A stretch of 34,944 nucleotides of DNA from NCBI RefSeq assembly GCF_014649755.1, contig NZ_BMTQ01000031.1, positions 1-34,944 on the forward strand, written 5' to 3'. The position numbers and the translations under genes were made by a program. Of this stretch, positions 17,399 to 23,581 are shown piece by piece; position 1 is the first letter of the stretch, and each line of letters starts with the position of its first letter. The notes under the pieces were generated by a model. The model had not been told where the DNA came from and made no database searches. It saw nothing but the letters and a program-made list of their open reading frames with translations. This DNA is from Streptomyces litmocidini. GTDB taxonomy: Bacteria > Actinomycetota > Actinomycetes > Streptomycetales > Streptomycetaceae.

Positions 17399-17419
17399 TG
17401 CACAGGGGGCGGACCGTTC
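17375..17419 (-). terminator. Terminator of whiB
   Basis: Arms 17375-17393 (GAACGGTCCGCCGCCTGTG) and 17401-17419 (CACAGGGGGCGGACCGTTC) pair over 19 positions with one mismatch and a 7-nt loop. It starts 56 bp past the whiB stop. Confidence 0.85.
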
Positions 17420-17474
17420 GTCGCGTCCTGGGGTGCGCGCCGTGGCGCGGGGGGCCCGGCAGGCTTCGCGCGGT

Positions 17475-17738
17475 TCAGACGGCGGCCTTCTTCAGCCGGC
17501 GTCGCTCCCGCTCGGAGAGGCCGCCCCAGATGCCGAACCGTTCGTCGTTCTGCAAGGCGTATTCGAGGCACTCGGAGCGGACCTCGCAGGCGAGGCAGAC
17601 CTTCTTGGCCTCGCGGGTCGAACCGCCCTTCTCGGGGAAGAAGGACTCGGGATCGGTCTGGGCGCACAGCGCGCGCTCCTGCCAGCCGAGTTCCTCGTCC
17701 GCGTCCTCGACCAGCAGTTCCTGGAACAACTCGGTCAT
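17475..17738 (-). CDS. whiB: WhiB, iron-sulphur developmental transcription regulator
   Basis: WhiB is needed in Streptomyces for aerial hyphae to stop growing and septate into spores; it acts with WhiA on shared promoters. The 87-residue product is of the exact length and near-identical sequence I recall for the S. coelicolor protein. The four cysteines for the [4Fe-4S] cluster are Cys25, Cys48, Cys51 and Cys57 (C-xn-C-x2-C-x5-C). The turn motif GIWGG is at 69-73 and the basic C-terminal tail ERERRRLKKAAV contacts DNA. The ATG at 17738 has GAGGGG 6 nt upstream. The frame is open further upstream but without conservation. The 452-bp region between whiB and the divergent leader ORF holds two promoter candidates and a BldD-box-like site. 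Confidence 0.97.
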   Translation of the reverse strand: MTELFQELLVEDADEELGWQERALCAQTDPESFFPEKGGSTREAKKVCLACEVRSECLEYALQNDERFGIWGGLSERERRRLKKAAV

Positions 17739-17810
17739 GTGCGCCCCTCGTCTGTTCTGTGCGTCCCCGTGATGTTGCCGGGGCGAACCCGGCCGAACGA
17801 CACGAGTGAA

Positions 17811-17839
17811 ATTACAAGTTCGTGCTCTGTGCGAGTCAA
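17811..17839 (-). promoter_or_regulatory. Proximal whiB promoter candidate
   Basis: On the minus strand TTGACT (17834-17839) is followed after exactly 17 bp by TGTAAT (17811-17816). This fits a housekeeping sigma-HrdB type promoter, with a leader of roughly 65 nt before whiB. From memory, whiB in S. coelicolor has two promoters. Confidence 0.55.
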
Positions 17840-17865
17840 GCCGAGATCTGCTATTGGGCCCCGTA

Positions 17866-17880
17866 TTCACTCTGCGGAAC
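17866..17880. promoter_or_regulatory. BldD-box-like operator upstream of whiB
   Basis: TTCACTCTGCGGAAC matches the BldD consensus as I remember it (NTNACNCWGNGTNAN) at every fixed position but one (G instead of T). whiB is an established BldD target in Streptomyces, repressed by BldD bound to cyclic di-GMP. The site lies between the two candidate promoters and would cover the start site of the distal one. Two GACAC words (17799-17803, 17920-17924), the core WhiA recognises, flank the region but are short enough to be chance. Confidence 0.5.
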
Positions 17881-17882
17881 CA

Positions 17883-17912
17883 AGCGTATGCGGAAAGTGT
17901 TCAAATCACCAA
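17883..17912 (-). promoter_or_regulatory. Distal whiB promoter candidate
   Basis: On the minus strand TTGGTG (17907-17912) and TACGCT (17883-17888) are separated by 18 bp. The -35 is imperfect. The predicted start site falls inside the BldD-box-like sequence. Confidence 0.35.
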
Positions 17913-18153
17913 AAAACGTGACACATGCCGCTGGCTTGATCGCGCCGCGCCGCCTTCACGGAGGAGGACGTCCAGGACGTGGATCTTGTTGCGATCCGGC
18001 CATGGAAGCGATCCGGATCACAGTCCGATCACGCCCCTCCGCGTGCGAGGGCGCGGTCGAAGCGCCATCTGTCCTGGTCCGCGCCTGAGCAAACCTTTCT
18101 CCGGACACTGCAACCGGATGAGGTGAAACATTACCCCCAAATCGGGCATTGAG

Positions 18154-18183
18154 TTGACAGTCGGGTACCCTTCCGTCCACCTT
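18154..18183 (+). promoter_or_regulatory. Promoter candidate for the poly-Cys leader
   Basis: A perfect TTGACA (18154-18159) is followed after 18 bp by CACCTT (18178-18183), a weak -10 of the CAnnnT form. Transcription would begin about 7 nt later, at or next to ATG 18191, giving a leaderless mRNA. TACCCT at 18166-18171 is a better -10 by sequence but is only 6 bp from TTGACA. Confidence 0.45.
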
Positions 18184-18190
18184 TGGTGGC

Positions 18191-18283
18191 ATGCCAGCGA
18201 CCGCAGCGCCCTCCGCGACCCACGCCCGTGGGTTCCGCCGCGCTGTCCAGGCGGGCTGTTGCTGTTGCTGTCCCAGCTGTTGA
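18191..18283 (+). CDS. Poly-cysteine leader peptide upstream of cysteine dioxygenase
   Basis: A 30-codon ORF starts ATG-CCA-GCG and ends in AGC-TGT-TGA. Residues 23-27 are five consecutive cysteines (codons TGT TGC TGT TGC TGT), followed by Pro-Ser-Cys30 and the stop. Such runs are very unlikely by chance in a genome where Cys is rare. Short poly-Cys ORFs act as cysteine-responsive attenuators in mycobacteria, and short putative leader peptides are known in Streptomyces; that is established knowledge for relatives, not proof here. A possible hairpin ACCCAC-GCCC-GTGGGT (18218-18233) lies inside the ORF, ahead of the Cys codons. There is no convincing Shine-Dalgarno (only GGTGG directly upstream). 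The next gene, 110 nt downstream, consumes cysteine. Confidence 0.8.
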   Translation: MPATAAPSATHARGFRRAVQAGCCCCCPSC

Positions 18284-18393
18284 TGCCGTAGAGCTCCAGC
18301 TCCTTCCCCCAGCGTCACCCCGCGTCACCCGTGTCACCTCTCTTCCGTGACCCCCCACCGCTTCTGTTTCTGCTGAGGAACCTCCCCACCCCC

Positions 18394-18903
18394 ATGAACA
18401 TGGACAGCGACCTTCAGATCGCCGGCGACATCCTCGAGGTCCCGCACCTCCTCCAGCCCGAGCGCGCCCACCCCGTCACCGTGGCCGAGTTCGCCGGCCT
18501 CGCGCGCTCCCTCGCCGACGACCGCTCCCAGTGGGCCCCGTACGTCGAGTACGACGCCACCACCCGCTGGTACCACCGCCTGCGCACCGGCCCCGGCTAC
18601 GAGGTGTGGCTGCTCTCCTGGCTGCCCGGGCAGGGCAGCGGACTCCACGACCACGGCCCCTCCTCCGGCGTGCTGACCGTCCTCCAGGGCGAGCTGACGG
18701 AGCGCACGGACCGCGGCGTCCGGACGCTCGCCGGCGGCGCGCAGCGCGTCTTCGCCCCCGGGTACGTCCACGAGGTCGTCAACGACTCCCTCGAACCGGC
18801 CGTCAGCCTGCACGTCTACTTCCCCGGCCTCACCGAGATGCCGATGCACGAGTCGCTCCGGGCCCAGTGCGCCCCGGCCGCCCCTGGAGTCGCAGTCGCC
18901 TGA
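18394..18903 (+). CDS. Cysteine dioxygenase family protein
   Basis: Cysteine dioxygenases are cupin enzymes with non-haem iron that oxidise the thiol of cysteine to cysteine sulphinate; related enzymes take 3-mercaptopropionate or other thiols. The 169-residue product has the cupin motif GSGLHDHGPSSGVLTVLQGEL with iron ligands His85 and His87, and the third ligand His126 in APGYVHEVVND. Conserved WYHRLRTGPGYEVWLLSW precedes it. The substrate is inferred from the family and supported by the poly-Cys leader upstream. GAGGAA lies 13 nt before ATG 18394, an unusually long spacing, and can pair with GGTTCC inside the leader ORF (18231-18236). ATG 18400 is an alternative start. The fbiA start is only 13 nt beyond the stop, so co-transcription is possible. 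Confidence 0.85.
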   Translation: MNMDSDLQIAGDILEVPHLLQPERAHPVTVAEFAGLARSLADDRSQWAPYVEYDATTRWYHRLRTGPGYEVWLLSWLPGQGSGLHDHGPSSGVLTVLQGELTERTDRGVRTLAGGAQRVFAPGYVHEVVNDSLEPAVSLHVYFPGLTEMPMHESLRAQCAPAAPGVAVA

Positions 18904-18916
18904 CAGACTGCTGCGC

Positions 18917-19873
18917 ATGCGCATTGTGGTTCTGGCCGGCGGCATCGGTGGTGCCCGTTTCCTTCGCGGCCTCAAGCAGGCCGCGCCGGACGCGGAGATC
19001 ACGGTCATCGGCAACACCGGTGACGACATCCATCTCTTCGGGCTGAAGGTCTGCCCCGACCTGGACACGGTGATGTACACCCTCGGCGGTGGCATCAACG
19101 AGGAGCAGGGCTGGGGACGTACGGACGAGTCCTTCGCCGTCAAGGAGGAGCTCGCGGCGTACGGGGTCGGACCCGAGTGGTTCGGCCTCGGCGACCGCGA
19201 CTTCGCCACCCACATCGTCCGCACGCAGATGCTCGGCGCGGGCTACCCGCTGAGCGCCGTCACCGAGGCGCTGTGCGCCCGCTGGCAGCCCGGCGTGCGC
19301 CTGCTCCCCATGTCCGACGACCGCGTCGAGACGCACGTGGCGATCGAGGTGGACGGCGAGCGGCGCGCGGTGCACTTCCAGGAGTACTGGGTGAAGCTGC
19401 GCGCCTCCGTCGACGCGAAGGCCGTCGTGCCGGTCGGCGCGGAGACCGCGAAGCCCGCGCCGGGCGTCCTGGAGGCGATCGCCGGGGCGGACGTCATCCT
19501 CTTCCCGCCGTCCAACCCCGTGGTGAGCGTCGGGACGATCCTGGCCGTGCCGGGGATCCGTGAGGCGGTCGTCGCGGCCGGGGCGCCGGTCGTGGGCCTC
19601 TCCCCCATCGTCGGCGACGCCCCCGTGCGCGGCATGGCCGACAAGGTGCTCGCGGCCGTGGGCGTGGAGTCCACGGCGGCGGCGGTCGCCCTGCACTACG
19701 GCGCCGAACTCGTCGACGGCTGGCTCGTGGACACCGTCGACGCGGGCGCGGCCGCGGAGGTCGAGGCGGCGGGCATCGCCTGCCGGGCGGTGCCGCTGAT
19801 GATGACCGACGTGGACGCGACGGCCGCGATGGCGCGCGAGGCGCTGGCGCTGGCCGAGGAGGTCCGGGGGTGA
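18917..19873 (+). CDS. fbiA: 2-phospho-L-lactate/phosphoenolpyruvate transferase of F420 synthesis
   Basis: FbiA (CofD) joins the deazaflavin Fo with a guanylylated three-carbon phosphate; in Actinobacteria the donor is enolpyruvyl-diphosphoguanosine and the product dehydro-F420-0. The 318-residue protein is full length. It shows AGGIGGARFLRGL (7-19), VIGNTGDDIHLFGL (30-43) and CPDLDTVMYTLGG (46-58), the last with conserved Asp residues for metal and Fo binding. There is no Shine-Dalgarno. CAGACT (18904-18909), overlapping the dioxygenase stop region, lies exactly 7 nt before the ATG, so a leaderless transcript is possible besides read-through. fbiB follows with a 4-bp overlap. Confidence 0.95.
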   Translation: MRIVVLAGGIGGARFLRGLKQAAPDAEITVIGNTGDDIHLFGLKVCPDLDTVMYTLGGGINEEQGWGRTDESFAVKEELAAYGVGPEWFGLGDRDFATHIVRTQMLGAGYPLSAVTEALCARWQPGVRLLPMSDDRVETHVAIEVDGERRAVHFQEYWVKLRASVDAKAVVPVGAETAKPAPGVLEAIAGADVILFPPSNPVVSVGTILAVPGIREAVVAAGAPVVGLSPIVGDAPVRGMADKVLAAVGVESTAAAVALHYGAELVDGWLVDTVDAGAAAEVEAAGIACRAVPLMMTDVDATAAMAREALALAEEVRG

Positions 19874-21309
19874 CCGCGGCGGGGGCGACGGGCGCGGAGG
19901 GGGCCGACGCGGAGGCGACCGAGGCGGTGGGAGCCGGCGCGGAGGCGACCGACGCGGCAGGAGTCGGCGCGGCGGCGACCGGGACCGCGGAAGTCGGCGC
20001 GGCGGGAGTCGGCGTCCCCTCGTACCGGGTCTGGGCGCTTGCCGGGATTCCCGAGGTGGCCGCCGGGGACGATCTGGCCAAGCTGATCGCCTCCGCGTCG
20101 CCGGCACTCGCCGACGGGGACGTCCTGCTCGTCACCTCCAAGATCGTGAGCAAGGCCGAGGGCCGGGTGGTCGCCGCCGACGACCGCGAGGAGGCCATCG
20201 ACGCCGAGACGGTACGGGTGGTGGCGCGGCGCGGTCCGCTGCGGATCGTCGAGAACCGGCAGGGGCTCGTCATGGCCGCCGCCGGGGTCGACGCCTCCAA
20301 CACCCCCTCCGGCACCGTGCTGTTGCTGCCCGAGGACCCCGACGCCTCGGCGCGGCGCATCCGTTCGGGGCTGCGCGAGGCACTCGGCGTCGACGTCGGC
20401 GTCGTCGTCACGGACACCTTCGGGCGGCCCTGGCGCACCGGCCTCACCGACGTGGCCATCGGCGCGGCCGGCGTGCGGGTCCTCGACGACCTGCGCGGCG
20501 GGTCCGACGCGCACGGCAATCCGCTGAGCGCGACCGTGGTCGCCACCGCCGACGAACTCGCCGCCGCCGGCGACCTGGTGAAGGGCAAGGCGGCCGGGCT
20601 GCCCGTCGCCGTCGTCCGCGGACTGCCCCATGTGGTGGGCGACGACGGCGAGGAGGGCGCGCGGGCGCTCGTACGCTCCGCCGCCGACGACATGTTCCGG
20701 CTCGGGACCTCGGAGGCCGTGCGGGAGGCGGTGACGCTGCGGCGGACCGTACGGAAGTTCACCGACGAGCCGGTCGACCCGGGGGCGGTCCGGCGCGCGG
20801 TCGCCGCCGCCGTGACGGCCCCGGCGCCGCACCACACCACGCCGTGGCGGTTCGTCCTCCTGGAGTCGCGGGGATCGCGGACGCGGCTGCTCGACGCGAT
20901 GCGGGACGCGTGGATCGCGGACCTGCGCCGGGACGGCAAGTCCGAGGAGTCCGTCGCGAAACGGATCCGGCGCGGGGACGTCCTGCGCGACGCGCCCTAC
21001 CTCGCCGTGCCCTGCCTCGTCATGGACGGCTCCCACCACTACGGCGACCCGCGCCGGGACGCCGCCGAACGCGAGATGTTCGTCGTGGCGACGGGCGCGG
21101 GCGTGCAGAACTTCCTCGTGGCGCTCGCCGGCGAGCGGCTCGGCTCGGCCTGGGTGTCCTCGACGATGTTCTGCCGGGACGTCGTGCGGGAGGTCCTCGG
21201 CCTGCCGGAGGAGTGGGACCCCATGGGCGCGGTCGCCATCGGACACCCGGCGGCCCCGCCGAAGGAACGGCCGGCGCGGCTCGCCTCGGAGTTCGTCGAG
21301 GTGCGGTGA
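19870..21309 (+). CDS. fbiB: Bifunctional F420-0:gamma-glutamyl ligase with nitroreductase domain
   Basis: FbiB adds gamma-linked glutamates to F420-0 (N-terminal CofE domain), and in Actinobacteria its C-terminal FMN nitroreductase-like domain reduces dehydro-F420-0. Residues about 51-260 are CofE-like (VWALAGIPEV, LLVTSKIVSKAEGR, VVVTDTFGRPWRTGLTDVAIG). Residues about 285-479 are nitroreductase-like (RRTVRKFTDEPVDPGAVRRAV to PMGAVAIGHPA). The first 50 residues are a Gly/Ala-rich extension made of 10-residue repeats not expected in the family. The start GTG 19870 overlaps the fbiA stop as GTGA, which supports coupling; GTG 19927 inside the extension is an alternative. The stop lies 6 bp from that of the convergent glycosylase gene. 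Confidence 0.93.
   Translation: MTAAGATGAEGADAEATEAVGAGAEATDAAGVGAAATGTAEVGAAGVGVPSYRVWALAGIPEVAAGDDLAKLIASASPALADGDVLLVTSKIVSKAEGRVVAADDREEAIDAETVRVVARRGPLRIVENRQGLVMAAAGVDASNTPSGTVLLLPEDPDASARRIRSGLREALGVDVGVVVTDTFGRPWRTGLTDVAIGAAGVRVLDDLRGGSDAHGNPLSATVVATADELAAAGDLVKGKAAGLPVAVVRGLPHVVGDDGEEGARALVRSAADDMFRLGTSEAVREAVTLRRTVRKFTDEPVDPGAVRRAVAAAVTAPAPHHTTPWRFVLLESRGSRTRLLDAMRDAWIADLRRDGKSEESVAKRIRRGDVLRDAPYLAVPCLVMDGSHHYGDPRRDAAEREMFVVATGAGVQNFLVALAGERLGSAWVSSTMFCRDVVREVLGLPEEWDPMGAVAIGHPAAPPKERPARLASEFVEVR
19871..20010 (+). repeat. 30-bp tandem repeat inside the fbiB N-terminus
   Basis: Units begin at 19871, 19901, 19931, 19961 and 19991 (partial) with exact 30-bp spacing. The most similar units read GAG-CGGCGCGG-GGCGACC at their start. 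Each codes for ten residues of the type AGAEATDAAG. The array begins at the start codon itself. Confidence 0.8.
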
Positions 21310-21315
21310 CGGTCC

Positions 21316-22257
21316 TCAGATCCGGGTGATGTCGCCCGGCGTCATCCGGGGCGCCCGGCGCGGCGGCACCCGGCCGCTGAGGAGGATCAGGCGGGCCGCG
21401 CGGTGGCGCTGCCCCGCGTACGGGGCCAGGAGCTCCAGCATCGCCTCGTCGTCGGTCGTGCGGTCGCCCGCGAGCGCCCAGCCGACGATGCCCGGCAGGT
21501 GCAGGTCGCCGGTGGTGACCTCGTCCGGGGCGCCGTTGCTGCGCTGGACCGTCTCGGCGCTCGTCCACGGGCCGATGCCCGGAACCAGCTCCAGGCGCTC
21601 GCGGGCCGCCGGCGGGTCCATGAGCGCGGCCTCCTCCAGACGGGCCGCGACCCGCGCCGCGCGGACGATCGTGGCCGAACGCTTGCCGTCGACGTTCGCG
21701 CGGTGCCACTCCCAGGACGGGATCCGGGCCCAGGTGCGGGCGTCGGGCATCACGTGCATGCCTCCGGGCGCCGGGCCCGGGGCCGGCTCGCCGTACTTCC
21801 GCACGAGCGTCCGCCACGACCCGTAGGCCTCGTGCGTCGTGACCTTCTGCTCCAGGATCGACGGGATCAGCGACTCCAGGACCAGACCCGTGCGGGTGAG
21901 GCGCAGACCGGGGCGGCGGCGGTGCGTCGCCAGGAGCAGCCTGTGGCGGGGGACGAAGGCGGTCGGGTCGTCCTCGGCGCCCAGGAGGCCGGGGAGGCGG
22001 TCCAGGAGCCAGCCGGCTCCCGGGCCCCACGCCTCGGCGGCGGCCTCCCCCCGTTCGATCCGGACGCGGAGGGTGCCGGGGCCGTCCGGAGTGCGGCTGG
22101 CCCGCCAGACCGAGCCGTCCGGGGTCACCCGGAAGGTGGGGTCGGCGGGGCCGCGGCGGAGGGGGCCGAGGATGAGGCCGAGGTCGGGCGGGGTGCCGGG
22201 GGTGTCGCCGCCGCGCACGGTGGTGCGGGTGGGTCTGGGTGCGAAGCGGCCGGCCAT
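21316..22257 (-). CDS. DNA-3-methyladenine glycosylase-like protein (HhH-GPD, AlkA type)
   Basis: These enzymes remove alkylated bases in base-excision repair. The 313-residue product has an AlkA-like N-terminal part and the HhH-GPD core. The hairpin-helix-hairpin is RLELVPGIGPWTSAETVQ (221-238), followed by the GPD loop TTGDLHLPGIVGW in which Asp251 is the probable catalytic acid. LESLIPSILEQKVTTHEA (128-143) is the conserved helix before it. The ATG at 22257 is chosen because TACGCT (22265-22270 on the minus strand) lies exactly 7 nt upstream, so a leaderless mRNA is likely, and because upstream codons are Arg/Pro-rich and overlap the neighbouring gene region. The 3' end is convergent with fbiB. 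From memory a DNA-modifying gene, Rv3263, holds a similar place in mycobacteria but is not homologous. Confidence 0.85.
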   Translation of the reverse strand: MAGRFAPRPTRTTVRGGDTPGTPPDLGLILGPLRRGPADPTFRVTPDGSVWRASRTPDGPGTLRVRIERGEAAAEAWGPGAGWLLDRLPGLLGAEDDPTAFVPRHRLLLATHRRRPGLRLTRTGLVLESLIPSILEQKVTTHEAYGSWRTLVRKYGEPAPGPAPGGMHVMPDARTWARIPSWEWHRANVDGKRSATIVRAARVAARLEEAALMDPPAARERLELVPGIGPWTSAETVQRSNGAPDEVTTGDLHLPGIVGWALAGDRTTDDEAMLELLAPYAGQRHRAARLILLSGRVPPRRAPRMTPGDITRI

Positions 22258-22382
22258 GGGTACGAGCGTAGCCGCGCGGGGCACGCTTGCCGGTCGGTGC
22301 CCGGCCCCGTCCCTCCGCACCCGGGCGCGCCCGCGCCGGGCCGGGCCCGCCCGGCGTGGCGCGCGGCGGGGGCGGGTGTGGG

Positions 22383-23465
22383 CTACTGGTCCGAGGAGAA
22401 GCGGATCGTGCCGGCGGGGAGGGCGGCGTCGCACCAGACCCGGACGCCCTCGCGGAGTTCGTTGTCCGGTCCCACCTGCGCCCCGTCGCCGATGACCGCT
22501 CCGCTGACGACCGTACGGGCGCCGATGCGGGCGCCCGCGCCGATCAGGGAGTCCGTGATCACCGCGCCGGGTTCGACGACCGCGCCCGCGAGGAGCGCGG
22601 AGCCGGTCACCCGGGCGCCCTCGCCGACGACCGCGTCCGCGCAGACGACCGTGCCGCCGGTCAGCTTGGCGTCCGGGGCGACGCGCGCGGACGGCAGGAC
22701 CAGGCGGTCGCCGCAGCGGCCGGGGACGGCCGGGGAGGGGGCACGGCCGAGGACCAGGTCGGCGGAGCCGCGGACGAAGGCCTGCGGGGTGCCGAGGTCC
22801 AGCCAGTACGTGGAGTCGACCATGCCCTGGAGGTGCGCTCCGGAGGAGAGGAGCTCGGGGAAGGTCTCGCGCTCGACCGAGACCGGGCGGCCCGTGGGGA
22901 TCGCGTCGATGACCGAACGCTTGAAGACGTACGCACCGGCGTTGATCTGGTCGGTGACGATCTCCTCGGGCGTCTGCGGCTTCTCCAGGAAGGCGGTGAC
23001 GCGGCCGGTCCCGTCCGTGGGGACCAGGCCGAAGGCGCGCGGGTCCTCGACCCGGGTGAGGTGGAGCGAGACGTCCGCACCGGAGGAGGAGTGGGTGTCG
23101 ACGAGGGCCTGGATGTCGAGGCCCGTGAGGATGTCGCCGTTGAAGATGAGGACCGGGTCGTCGGGGCCCGAGTGCAGGCGCGGGGCCACGTTGCGGATCG
23201 CGCCGCCGGTGCCCAGCGGCTCCTCCTCGGTGACGTACTCCAGGCTGAGGCCGAGGGAGGAGCCGTCGCCGAAGTACGGCTCGAAGACCTCGGCCAGGTA
23301 GGAGGTGGCGAGCACGATGTGCTCGATGCCGGCGGCACGGGCCCGGGCCAGCTGGTGGGTCAGGAAGGGGACGCCCGCCGCCGGGACCATGGGTTTGGGC
23401 GTGTTGACCGTGAGGGGTCGCAGCCGTGTGCCCTTGCCACCGACCAGGAGTATCGCTTCTGTCAC
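22383..23465 (-). CDS. manC: Mannose-1-phosphate guanylyltransferase (nucleotidyltransferase plus hexapeptide repeats)
   Basis: The enzyme would make GDP-mannose from mannose-1-phosphate and GTP, completing the manA-manB route. The 360-residue protein starts with the nucleotidyltransferase signature LVGGKGTRLRPLT (7-19) and PKPM (23-26). It has LIFNGDIL with the metal-binding Asp near 110, EKPQTP near 160, and INAGAYVFKRSVID. From about 250 it changes to a left-handed beta-helix of hexapeptide repeats (VVCADAVVGEGARVTGSALLAG). By sequence alone the substrate could be another hexose-1-phosphate; GDP-mannose is inferred from neighbours and from the mycobacterial Rv3264c counterpart. Naming varies between species (manC, mpg1, manB). 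The GTG start at 23465 has AGGAAG about 12 nt upstream. Confidence 0.88.
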   Translation of the reverse strand: MTEAILLVGGKGTRLRPLTVNTPKPMVPAAGVPFLTHQLARARAAGIEHIVLATSYLAEVFEPYFGDGSSLGLSLEYVTEEEPLGTGGAIRNVAPRLHSGPDDPVLIFNGDILTGLDIQALVDTHSSSGADVSLHLTRVEDPRAFGLVPTDGTGRVTAFLEKPQTPEEIVTDQINAGAYVFKRSVIDAIPTGRPVSVERETFPELLSSGAHLQGMVDSTYWLDLGTPQAFVRGSADLVLGRAPSPAVPGRCGDRLVLPSARVAPDAKLTGGTVVCADAVVGEGARVTGSALLAGAVVEPGAVITDSLIGAGARIGARTVVSGAVIGDGAQVGPDNELREGVRVWCDAALPAGTIRFSSDQ

Positions 23466-23581
23466 CTTGTCGTCTCTGCTTCCTGTTCGGGGCCGGTCAG
23501 CTCGCCCGTCTCGGTCGTCCGTGCGATATGACCGGTCAGTTTATGCAGATGGTTGCCTCCCCGGCCCCATCCGCGACCCCG

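Larger units (their letters stand above)
17739..18153. other. whiB upstream regulatory region
   Basis: This gene-free stretch has the lowest GC content outside 1-260, notably 17800-17930 with an A6 run (17911-17916). It contains the whiB promoters and the BldD-like site listed separately. From 17960 to 18150 composition returns to normal; I see no further gene there. Confidence 0.6.

Noticed and set aside
18154..18171. TTGACA and TACCCT as a single promoter
   Set aside because: Only 6 bp separate the hexamers; TTGACA with CACCTT at 18 bp is the better reading.
18305..18340. Three GTCACC words before the dioxygenase as an operator array
   Set aside because: Spacing is irregular (about 10-11 bp) and the words are short; recorded only as part of the leader-structure finding.
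22258..22434. Upstream extension of the DNA glycosylase
   Set aside because: Arg/Pro-rich, overlaps the end of the guanylyltransferase gene, and a leaderless-type -10 sits 7 nt before ATG 22257.
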